DNA from: Rodentibacter sp901420285
GTDB lineage: Bacteria; Pseudomonadota; Gammaproteobacteria; Enterobacterales; Pasteurellaceae
Reading direction: 5' to 3'
Assembly: GCF_041734645.1 (NCBI RefSeq)
Contig: NZ_CP162010.1
Location: 1,858,255 to 1,922,254 of the forward strand
Length of the DNA: 64,000 bases
The position numbers were made by a program, and so were the translations under genes. This document shows, one piece after another, positions 9,327-19,000 of the stretch. The stretch's first letter is position 1. Each line of letters starts with the position of its first letter. Below the pieces are notes generated by a model. That model saw only the letters and a program-made list of their open reading frames with translations, ran no database searches and was not told the DNA's origin.

Positions 9327-9770
9327 ATGGGATTATTTGATTTTGTCGGCGATATCGGCAAAAAAATTTTTAACAAAGAAGAAGAGGCTTCCGCCGCAGT
9401 AACCCAACACATTAACGAAGACAATCCGGGTGTTGCCGATGTGGCGGTAAAAGTCGAAAATGGTGTAGCTAAAATTTCTGGCCTGGCCAGCTCTGCCAGC
9501 GCTTTAGAAAAAGCGGTATTAATGGCGGGTAACATCATCGGTATCAGCAACGTCAATATTGATGAGGTGACGGTAAAAAACGGTGAAAACCTTGCCGGCG
9601 ATGATGAATTTTATGTTATCCAAAAAGGCGATACGCTTTGGAAAATTGCCGAAAAACATTATGGTGACGGCAACAAATACACGGCGATCGTAACGGCAAA
9701 TAAAGAAGTGATTAAAGACGCAGATAAAATCTTCCCGGGCCAAAAAATTCGTTTACCGAAAAGCTTATAG
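9327..9770 (+). CDS. kbp: Potassium-binding protein Kbp (BON and LysM domains)
   Basis: A 147-residue protein like E. coli Kbp/YgaU, a cytoplasmic K+-binding protein. A BON domain (about residues 25-85) is followed by a LysM domain (YVIQKGDTLWKIAEKHYG...IFPGQKIRLP). AAGGAG lies directly against the first ATG at 9321, so the properly spaced ATG at 9327, giving MGLFDFV, is the likely start. Confidence 0.93.
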   Translation: MGLFDFVGDIGKKIFNKEEEASAAVTQHINEDNPGVADVAVKVENGVAKISGLASSASALEKAVLMAGNIIGISNVNIDEVTVKNGENLAGDDEFYVIQKGDTLWKIAEKHYGDGNKYTAIVTANKEVIKDADKIFPGQKIRLPKSL

Positions 9771-9976
9771 TTTTATTTAAAAACGTTTCGATAAACAACC
9801 GCACTTTAACATTTAAATTAAACGCCATCTGCACGTGAATAAGTCAACCCCATAAACGACTTATTCACGTACAGATTTTTTATGGGAAACAGTATTCAAT
9901 CGAATTTTAAATACTCCCTTTAGGTTCTTTATATCCTTTTACTTCTACATAGGGGTGATATTTTCCAACATTCATT
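9771..9976. other. Intergenic region between kbp and the CDI orphan modules
   Basis: It holds one exact Haemophilus uptake signal (ACCGCACTT, 9798-9806) and an inverted pair around 9832-9875 (ACGTGAATAAGTC and GACTTATTCACGT) that can form a terminator-like hairpin serving kbp. Base composition becomes AT-rich towards the orphan genes. Confidence 0.6.
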
Positions 9977-10216
9977 TTATGGATAATATTTTTTACCCAA
10001 CAAATTAATATTTTCTAATATTTCATCATTTGTCATATAGAAACCAGGTTCTATTATACTAATCAGATCCAATGCAAAATCACGAAATTCCTCTCTCCAA
10101 TCAATTGATGAATTCATCAATTCTAAGGTTCTATAAGAAATCTCCTGTTCTGATGCATTATTACTTACCATTAATCTAATTTCATTTATAAAGTCTTTTT
10201 CACTATATCTGATCAT
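9977..10216 (-). CDS. Probable immunity protein of orphan CDI module 2
   Basis: A small acidic protein of 79 residues with no family I recognise. It starts 14 nt inside the end of the upstream orphan toxin gene, the tight overlap typical of toxin/immunity pairs, and its AT content is higher than that of the housekeeping genes. By position it should neutralise the toxin encoded immediately upstream. Confidence 0.7.
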   Translation of the reverse strand: MIRYSEKDFINEIRLMVSNNASEQEISYRTLELMNSSIDWREEFRDFALDLISIIEPGFYMTNDEILENINLLGKKYYP

Positions 10217-11396
10217 TTTTTATTTTCTCCAATTCTGCTCCTGTAGGCGGGTAATGGATACTATCCACAACCTGACCATTTACTGATTTTGGATGAACTC
10301 TATTAACATTGCCATTATGATCGTAACTTTCCATCCACTGTTTTACGCCCCCTGTTTTAGGATTATATTCAGTCACCAGAGAGTTTCCCCTAGTTGGTCC
10401 TAGTTTTTTCGCAAAACGTTCTTTATCATAATATCGCACTCGTCCATCAGGAAGAGTTTTTATTTTAACTGCTGACTTCTGAGCACTTTCTAGTGCTGAT
10501 AATTTCTTAGATAATGCAGCTTGAGCGTTTATTGAGGAAAAAGAGCTATCCTTGTAATAACTTTTGCTATCCTTCGCTGTACTAACTTTAAAAGGCTTGC
10601 TTGTTTTTCCACCCGACACCGCATTCTCTGCTTGGAAAAATCTCATCACCTTAACTGCCAAAGCAATATGTTTTTCCACATCACTCTTACTGTTTTCTAT
10701 AGCCTCAAGCGTTTTACTATTTTCCGATTGAACAAGCATATCAATCTGTGAACGTTGCTCTGCCGGGATTTTCGATAAAATACTACCAAGCGCAATCGCT
10801 TGTTCTTCCGAGAAATCATTTGCTGCAACCAATAAGCCGGGCACGATTTCTCGACAAACAATATCGCAGTCAGTAAGTACATGTCCCACGGCAGTAGCAA
10901 TTTGTTGCTGCTCTTGGATTTGGGCTTTTACATCTTTCGTCTGTGCCACTTGGCTATTCGCTTGGCTTAAGTCGGTGTTGATACCCAGTTCCAATGCGGT
11001 GCTCAAAACGGAGGTTGTGTCTTTGTTTAAGAGGATTATGCCTTCTGTTAGCGTGGCTTTGGTTGTTGTGTGGTCGTGTTCACGTTCCGACATCGGTAAG
11101 CCCGGGCTCATATTCGGGTGCGCCTCTCCCTCTTTTCGACCGTAACCCGCACCCATGCCGGCGCTTACGCTTGGCTTGAAGCCTTGTGCTGCAATACCCA
11201 TTAAACTCGCCACTTTCACACAATCTGATGACAAAGTATCAAATTTACCTAAATCAGATTTTTCAGTATTTCCATTAATAAACTTAGTTTGTTTATTTTT
11301 GGTTAGATGGAGCACGAGTCGGGAGATGCACGCTATCTGAGGGATTGCCTCGGAATTTTGGTAACTCCGAAACCACAATTGATTGTAATGGCACAA
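10203..11396 (-). CDS. Orphan CdiA C-terminal toxin cassette 2
   Basis: A 397-residue frame with no signal sequence or transporter domain. Its middle (KATLTEGIILLNKDT... to QQQIATAVGHV) is nearly identical to residues around 2800-2870 of the full CdiA, then it switches to an unrelated C-terminal domain ending in DGRVRYYDKERFAKKLGPTRG and SYDHNGNVNRVHPKSVNG, a motif pattern found at the C-termini of many polymorphic toxins. The first ~90 residues are FHA-like. The arrangement fits a silent toxin cassette that can be recombined onto cdiA. The true 5' boundary is uncertain and the frame may never be translated alone. Confidence 0.72.
   Translation of the reverse strand: MCHYNQLWFRSYQNSEAIPQIACISRLVLHLTKNKQTKFINGNTEKSDLGKFDTLSSDCVKVASLMGIAAQGFKPSVSAGMGAGYGRKEGEAHPNMSPGLPMSEREHDHTTTKATLTEGIILLNKDTTSVLSTALELGINTDLSQANSQVAQTKDVKAQIQEQQQIATAVGHVLTDCDIVCREIVPGLLVAANDFSEEQAIALGSILSKIPAEQRSQIDMLVQSENSKTLEAIENSKSDVEKHIALAVKVMRFFQAENAVSGGKTSKPFKVSTAKDSKSYYKDSSFSSINAQAALSKKLSALESAQKSAVKIKTLPDGRVRYYDKERFAKKLGPTRGNSLVTEYNPKTGGVKQWMESYDHNGNVNRVHPKSVNGQVVDSIHYPPTGAELEKIKNDQI
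10879..10952 (-). repeat. 74-bp direct repeat shared with cdiA, orphan copy
   Basis: Reads the same as 14602-14675 with two mismatches by eye. It encodes VAQTKDVKAQIQEQQQIATA and the following VGHV, and marks the point after which the orphan toxin sequence diverges from cdiA. Confidence 0.9.
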
Positions 11397-11480
11397 ACGT
11401 AAACGCTTGTGTCATCAGGGGGGCTGAGAATTATATTTAAACCATGTTAAATCTGGTAATTTCTTATTTAATAGATGAGA
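11397..11480 (-). pseudogene. Short toxin-end remnant
   Basis: An in-frame stretch reading LNKKLPDLTWFKYNSQPP then stop resembles the KINPDLSW...KYNPLPLN region of the decayed toxin just upstream (about 11860-11900). It looks like scar sequence left by recombination between toxin cassettes. Confidence 0.5.
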
Positions 11481-11738
11481 TTAGATGCTTTTACAATTAT
11501 TGAAAGTTATTTTTTGTAGATACATAAAACTGAAATAAAAAAATATAAAAACATGCATAGCAATCATTTTTAAACGCTCAATAAAACCATTATTAAAATA
11601 ATCTAATAAATGTATATTTAACAAAGTTATATTACTTTCAAAATTATAAATAACCCTAGCAATTATAAATATTGAGATATTCAATAAAAAACTTCCAATA
11701 ACAGCTATTAATAAGATAGATAAGAATTTATTTTTCAT
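11481..11738 (-). CDS. Probable membrane immunity protein of orphan CDI module 1
   Basis: An 85-residue protein with two or three hydrophobic segments (FLSILLIAVIGSFLLNISIFIIA near the start and MIAMHVFIFFYFSFMYL near the end). The ATG at 11738 overlaps the end of the decayed toxin frame (NNEK stop), the usual toxin/immunity coupling. Membrane immunity proteins generally guard against membrane-acting or membrane-entering toxins; that is inference here. Confidence 0.6.
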   Translation of the reverse strand: MKNKFLSILLIAVIGSFLLNISIFIIARVIYNFESNITLLNIHLLDYFNNGFIERLKMIAMHVFIFFYFSFMYLQKITFNNCKSI

Positions 11739-11741
11739 TAT

Positions 11742-12673
11742 TTTTATCCTTCCAATTATTATATTCATATTGGAACCATCTATTACCTAATTCTCCCCCT
11801 AAACCGCCTCCTATGTTAGGTATAATATTTCTTCTATATACATCAACATAAGGAACCTTATCATTTAAAGGCAGCGGATTATATTTGGATCCATGATAAA
11901 TCTGGGTTGATTTTCTTATCTAACGGTACTTCAATGGCTTTACCCATACCATAACCAATAGCTGCCCCAATACCACTACTTATGGCTCCCTGGGATATAG
12001 ACTTATCTGTAACATAGTTATTCAACGCCCCTGAAGCAGTATTCCCTCCCACAGTTATCACAAAGCCTTTACCTTTAAGTGAATATGCCATCGCTAAATC
12101 AATTGCCAAACTTCTCGGATCGACTGTTCCGTCGGATATTAACTGACTACCTACACTTCCGGCCCCAGCCACGCCTAAAGTAAACTTAGTCGAATTCGAC
12201 ATAATGCCTTCAATCGCTTTAGTACCTTGTAGTACTTTACCGACACCATAAACAGATAAACCCAACTCCAACGCCTCCTTCGTCGATGTCGCTACTTGTC
12301 CGTCAAACGAGTTGTTTATCGTGTTCGGATTGGTAACGTATTTGGCATTTAGCTCTTCATACAGTTTTTCTTCCGCAGACTTGCCTTCCGTTGTCCAGCG
12401 ACTTGGTAAGCTATTGCGGTATTTCGGATCGAGTGCATAAGCATAACCGTAACCTTTAATATAATTTCCCGAAACGATTTCTTTCAGATTTTGATTAATT
12501 TCTTTTGGTGTTTCTCCACTTCGTAAACTTTCTGAAGCGTAACGTTGTAAATAACCGCCTAATTAGCTCCATTCTTCATCGGTCATTTTTTCAGGATGAT
12601 TTCTAGCTTTATCAGCGTTTTCTTTAGAATCTAAGATATTATAAATTTAATCAGCATATTTTTGAAACAACTC
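11742..12673 (-). pseudogene. Decayed CdiA C-terminal toxin (orphan module 1)
   Basis: Starting right after the cdiI stop, one frame reads through ELFQKYAD, stop, IYNILDSKENADK...MTDEEWS, stop at about 12561, then LGGYLQRYASESLRSGETPKEI and on to a hydrophobic Gly/Ala-rich domain (11879-12271). Near 11880 the frame shifts: the second part continues HGSKYNPLPLNDKVPYVDVY...WKDKNNEK up to the membrane immunity gene. Two in-frame stops and one frameshift make it a pseudogene. The YLQRYASESLRSGE and SYxLGKGYGYAYAL-like text resembles CDI pretoxin regions, so this is an orphan cdiA-CT without a promoter. Confidence 0.7.
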
Positions 12674-13021
12674 TTATTCTTCAATGTAATCTTCAAATTC
12701 CCATAAGAAGTAACGTGATAATTTTAATGAAATATTTTTCCAAGAAGAATCTTCACATTGGCTAATATAATATTCAATACTCCTCAATATATCATTATAA
12801 TTATAGTTATCTACAATTAATGTGTGTCTTAATAAAATAGGTTTGCTACTTAGTTCTAACCATTTGGTTGAACATACTTTAAGTTCAAAATAGTCCATTT
12901 TTTCATCATCTAAACCAATACCTAGTAAAATATTAATACAAAAACGAGCATCAAAAGGAGTGAAATTCTCTAATTCAACCTCTCCATCTCTGTCCATAAT
13001 TAACTTCAACTGACCCTTCAT
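12674..13021 (-). CDS. cdiI: CDI immunity protein, Imm8-like
   Basis: A 115-residue protein that should bind and block the toxin domain of its own CdiA. It resembles the Imm8 immunity family: LENFTPFD near the start, ELKVCSTKWLE in the middle, and SLKLSRYFLWEFEDYIEE at the end. The start at 13021 (MKGQLKL) lies 4 nt after the cdiA stop; an earlier ATG at 13051 would overlap cdiA. The gene is AT-rich compared with its surroundings, typical of exchangeable immunity genes. Confidence 0.82.
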   Translation of the reverse strand: MKGQLKLIMDRDGEVELENFTPFDARFCINILLGIGLDDEKMDYFELKVCSTKWLELSSKPILLRHTLIVDNYNYNDILRSIEYYISQCEDSSWKNISLKLSRYFLWEFEDYIEE

Positions 13022-13025
13022 ATAA

Positions 13026-16000
13026 TTAATCCTTAATATTAAAGTGAGCATTACCTATTTTTTCTTTTTCATTCGTAATAGGGTTTATCCTATATGTTTC
13101 AAAATTAGATTGAATCCCTGTTTCGGCATATGGAGAATTTTTCTTTGAAGGAATTCTATATCCTCTTAGCTTATCTTGACTATTATAACCAATTATTTCA
13201 CCTTTAGGATTTCTAACTTCAGAATACCCTTCCCCAACCCAAAGCTTTCCTAATCTATCTGATTCAGATGATGATATTATACCTTTTATTCCATAATTAA
13301 GATCCTTATTTAACCCATCATATACCGCCTGTAATCTAGAATCTTGACTAGCTATACCTTTAAAACTTTCTTTAATTAATTGTTCTTTCAATTTAGGATA
13401 AAGAGCTATATTCTCAGCCCCGTTTGAAATACGAATATCTTGATTCTCATATCCCTTAGTTTTACCAACAACCGGCAATACCTCATTCGCATTAGCCCCC
13501 TTAGGTAACTTAGCTCCTGCATAATTCAATGCCGTTCCTGCTCTTACCGCTCCGACCAATTCTGCAAAGGCTTTATAGGTATAAACTTTATTTAAGAAAC
13601 TTTTCGCCTCTGCTAAAGACATATTATTTTCTTTTGCCAGATTAATCGCTATCTTCTCAAACTCGACCGAATTCGCATCTTTACCTTTGAGAATAGCCTC
13701 TACATTTTGATAATCCTGAGGGTAAAGCTCTTTAAATTTAAGGTTATAACTTAAATTTTGTTCATAACCGAATCTGGCATAATCCGCTTCATTTACCAAA
13801 GACTGGCATGCCTGACTACTTACACCGTTGGAACAGGCACTTATAATCGCACGGTCTCTTTCCGAATCCAGTTTTTCAAGATAGGAAAGTCTTGCTTTTT
13901 CTTCTTCGGTAGCTTGATTATTTTTAAATTTTCGCGCTAAAACCGCTTTTTCTTCCGCTTCCTGTCTGAAAAGATAGTTATACTCCACCGCATTATTCGC
14001 CACGGTCGCCCCAATGGAGGATTCACTCAACATCTTAACCGCACCAGCATCTTGTCCCGCTGCCGCTAAACCACCGGCCACACCCGCCAAGGCTTTTGCC
14101 ATTTCTTTAATTTGACTACGTTCGGTTTCGGTCAGGTCTTTCGCCTCTTTGCCGTAAAGATGTTCGGTGAGGTATCTTGCACCCAATTCACCGGCTGCCG
14201 TGGAGATAGCCCCCGTTTGTGCGTTACCGCCCGTCAGTTCGGCTTCCACTGCGCCCCATAAAATATGAGTCGGGATGTTTAATGCCGGATAATCTTCTGT
14301 GGCTTTTTTAATAAGCTGATTCACATAAGGTGAAGCCGCTGCGGTGGCTACACTTTGTGTTCTGCCGCCACTAAGTGCAATTAGACCCGCATTAGTGATG
14401 GCGTCAATGGCGCGTTTAGTACTACCGCCCGTTCCCCAATTTTCGGCTTGAGTTTCGGCTTGGATAAGTTCATCTTTGAGCTTATTAATCGCTTGTTGAT
14501 TACCCTGTGATTCGGCTGTTGCCAAGTGTGATTTTAAACGTCTAACCTCCTGTTCTGCCGCTTCCCGTTGGTTGGAGGTATAAGTCTCCACCGCACTTTT
14601 CACATGTCCCACGGCAGTAGCAATTTGTTGCTGCTCTTGAATTTGTGCTTTTACATCTTTCGTCTGTGCCACTTGATTGTTAGCTTGGGCAAGGTCTGTA
14701 TTGATGCCTAACTCTTTTGCTGTCGTTTGAGTAGGATGAGTATCTTTATTCAAGATAACCGCCCCTTCCGTCAATGTGGCTTTCGTGATTGAGCTGTCGC
14801 TGCTTTGTTGCAACATCGGCAAGCCCGGGCTTAAACCGCCACTGCGTTGGCTTGGAATAAAGGTACTATTTGGGCTGTGCGGTTTGACCTTTTCTCCCGT
14901 TTCGTTATCCACCCATTTTTCTTTCGATTCTTTGATGCTGCCGCTAATACTTGCGCTAGCCGCTTTACTGCTTGATTCATTTTGAATGTCTTCAAAGGTC
15001 AGTGTGTTGGTTTTAAGCGTGCTGTTTTGCGCATTGGTGCTTGCAATCACGGCGCCTTTTAAGTGAACATCTTTGGCATCAATATGGTAACCACCCTCTT
15101 CAGCAAAAATCCCTGCTTGCTCCTTCACTTGTTTTCTCGAGGTTTTGCCGCTTGAGGCGTTGCCGTAACCGCTTGCGCTCCAGTTGTTGCCAAAGCCGAA
15201 TTCCACTTCTAAACCGCCTCCGCTTGATTTGGTTTTAAAGTGTTCTTCGTCTTGAAGGCTTTCAATGTTGAGCTTACCGCCTACATTAGTCGTGATGGTA
15301 TTGCCTTTGATTTGACTCCCCAGCAGGTTGGTATCCCCTTGGCTGTTTAAAGCCACGGTTTGTGCCTCTAAGTGGCTCGCTTGGTAAGTTTTGCTTTCGC
15401 CGTCTTCTTTGCCCGAGCTTGCGCCCACTCTTGCATACACACCTACGCCGGTTTGTGCGCCGAGTGTGGCGGCAACTCCTACTTCAACGCCGACACTTTG
15501 ATTGCGGGCTTTAAATTGGGTGCGGCTTTCACCCGCCAGGATATTCAGTTCGTGGCCGGTCAGGTTGATTTGACTGCCTTCAATGCGGTGCCCGTGGGCA
15601 TCTCTGCTTGTTAGGTCGGTGTGCGTGAGGTTGATGTCGCCGAGTTTTTGTTCGCCTTTTTCATTTGTCTTTTGGGCGTCATCACCTCGTGCAATGAGGG
15701 CAATATCTTTGGCGTTAATGCGATTACCCACGCTGATATCGGCCAGCCCCGCTTGACTTTGGCGACTGTGCGCTACGCCACTGCCCGATTCGATACGTAG
15801 CAAATACGTGCTGTCTTTCGGGTTACCTTTTAGGTTGCGGCTCACCAAGTCATAAACGTTATAGCCTTGCGCCGCAATGCTCATGGCATTGGCTGCATTC
15901 AAGCGGTCGGACGCTTTTTTGTTTTTTACCGCACTTTCGATGGTGTTGAGTAAATCGATTATCGGCGATTTCACGCGGGCGAACTGGCCGATTTTTAAAT

Positions 16001-19000
16001 CGCTTTCGCTTTGGCTATTCGCTTGGTGATTGAATGCGTTATTCATGGTGATATTTTGTGCGTTGATGTTAACGCGGTCTTTCGCCAATACATCACTTGC
16101 CGTTTGTCGGTAATTTTTGCCCGCGTAAACTTCAATGCTGTCATTAAGGCTCGTCAATTGGCTACCTTGGTGGACAACACGCTCACCGCTTTGATTCATG
16201 CGCGTGCGGTTGTAACCAAAGAAGCGTTCGGTATCCGATATCACCGCTTCGCCGATAGCATGGCCTTTGCGCGCCTGACGGCTGTCGTCACGGGTTTCGG
16301 CGGTCAATAACGTAATGTTGCCTTCGTTGGCTTGTAGGCGATTGTGACCTTGCGCCACCAATGCGGTGCCCTTCAAGATAATGTCTCCCTGTTCGGCAAT
16401 GGTGGTGCTGTTACCACCAATGGAAAGGCTGCCGCCCGTTTCCTGCACCATCGCCGTGTTGCCGTTTTCATGTTGCAGATGTACGCCGGCCACATATTTA
16501 TTTAAACCGTCCGCGCTAAAGCCTTTTTGACGGCTGTTTGCCTGTTGTCCTTGGGTGTGGGTGGCGGTACCAAACTCGACATTGTTTTTAGCGATAAACT
16601 GCGCATCGCCCTCCGCCGAAATTCGACCGCCTTGGCTGAGTATATTACCTTCACGCGCCTGCATGGAAAGCTTTCCGCCGGCGTCCAATTCGCTGATTTT
16701 GGCTTCGTCTTTTTGCGTGAACTTGTGCGATTGATATTGATTGTGACGCAAATAAGGTTGCAAACCGCGCGCCGTAGATTCCGCCGCATCGCTTACCGCC
16801 TCCTGTGCCGTCAGGCCTTTGCCGACCAGCGTATTGGCGCTGCCTTGCGCTTCTTTTTGGCGATAATTTTCTTTCGCCCGACTTTCCGGCCCATATACAA
16901 AACCTAGCCCCAAACCGCTTGCCTTTTGTTTGCGGTGAATTTCGTCGTCATGCCGTTCGAGCACCGCATTGAATGACACATTTTTAGCCGAAAGCATCAT
17001 ATCGCCGCCTGAAGCCAAGCGCGAAGCATTCACCTTGATGTCTTTTCGGGCGTTCAAGGTTAAATCGCCCTGTTCAGTGGCAAGTTGACTGCCGATAACG
17101 GTTTCATCATAACCTTTGGCATCAAAATCAGATTTACTGCGTTGATAGCCGATTTGCGCAACACCACCGGAAAAAGCGCGGCTTAAGCCGGATTTTTTAT
17201 GTTTTTCCCAATTTACGCTTGCATGACGGTTCATCAGCGTATCAACATTGATTTCGCCGCCGGCCGTTGCAACCAGGTTTTCCGTCGCTTTTGCTTGTGT
17301 GCCTTGTAAGCGAATCTCATGTTTGGCACTTAATTCGATATTTTTACCTTGAAGTCGGGTGGCTTCGTGGACACTGAGTTTGTCATAAGTGTAGCGTTCG
17401 GAAGAATGGGAGGAGAGGAATCCGCGGCTTTTGGTTTTAGCGTATTGTTCAAGAGTTGCCGTTTTGTCCGCCGCGCCGAGCACCGCATCGTTTTCCGCAA
17501 TCAGTGTGAGACGTTGTGCCGCCTCAAGCTCTCCGCCATCTGTATGGATGTTTTTAGCTTGTAATTGCACATCACCGCGTCCTTTCACGGAAGAAGTCAC
17601 CACATCCTGCAAATTCGCATTACGATAACTATTGGACTGACCTAATTTTTCATCATAACCCACAGAAAGCGCAGTCAGATTCAAGCCATTTTTGGCATCC
17701 AGTAAGGTTAATCCTTTGCCCTCATTAAGCACTTGGGCACCATCTAGCGTAATGTTGTCGGCACTGACGCTTAATACGCCGTTTTCGCCTCTGACGTATA
17801 ACAAGGCATTGCGGTCAAGATTGGTTTCCGTGCGGCTAAGGCCGTGTGCTTTAATTTCATTGGTTTGCGTGGTTGAACGATGAATGAAATCGCCCATTGC
17901 GCGCAGCAGCATGGCGCGATCGGCTTCTAATGTACCGCCGATATTTTCAAGCTGCCCCGCTGCCGTAACATTTAATACTCCACCGCTCAATTTGCCGCTA
18001 TTTTTGAAGTTTTCCGTATTGATGTCGGTGAAATCTTTGCCGGCGATTGTGCCTTGATTGATAAATTCAGTACCTTTTACATAGAGTTTCTCCGCTGAAA
18101 TCAAGGTGCCATTGCCGTCTAAATCGCCTTTTTTCACCACAGCATAAACACGAGGAACTAACGCTTCCACTTGTTTGCCGCTTGGCAACGTCACCGTTTG
18201 TTTTTCCAGCCAGACAATATCGGAAGTCAATTGCGCCGTTTGCGCCGGTGTTAAACTAATGCCGACGGTGAGATTAAATTTCTGTGCAAAGGTTACACCC
18301 GCATCCATTAAGGCTTTGTACTGTTCCTCAAAAGTGCGGTTATTGCCACCGAAATGGCGACCTGTTAAGCGATTCATTTGTTCACGCACCAAGCGTTGTT
18401 CATAATAGCCATCACCTAAGCGTTTCAGCATATTTTGCGGATCGCTGCGCAATTGATTGAACATATAATCAGAGCTTAACCAACGATTTTTATTGGTAAA
18501 GGCCGGATCGGTTTCGATAATCGGTCGGCCTGTCGCGGTCGGATTAATTCGATACAGGCTTTGTGTCGGCAAACGGCTATCCGGTTGAATCGTGCGAATT
18601 TCCAAACGATCATCCCACCGGCTGTCGATTTGTTGTAAACCTGCCGGTTTGTCCGCATATCGGACTTTCATCGGCGTTAAGTCGGTTAGTTCGACGCCGT
18701 TATGTTGTTTTATTTTGTGCTCGGATTGATCTGTATAAAAAGGATTCGCCGTTTGTTTATTCGCCTGCGTCAATGCGGTGAAAAGATTCATATCAAAAGA
18801 TTTGTTTTCTTCGCGACGTTTAACGACATCGTTGTAGTTATCACCGTACCAACGCCAGCCTTTGAGTTTGCCGCGCCATCTCGGGTGCACCCATTTCGCC
18901 GTGCCATACAATTGACGGGATTCAATGCCTTTTTCATCCAAATTGCTGAGCTCGCCGTTTGCCTTATGAAGCAGTCCGCCGGCAATCAGGGTACTTTTAT

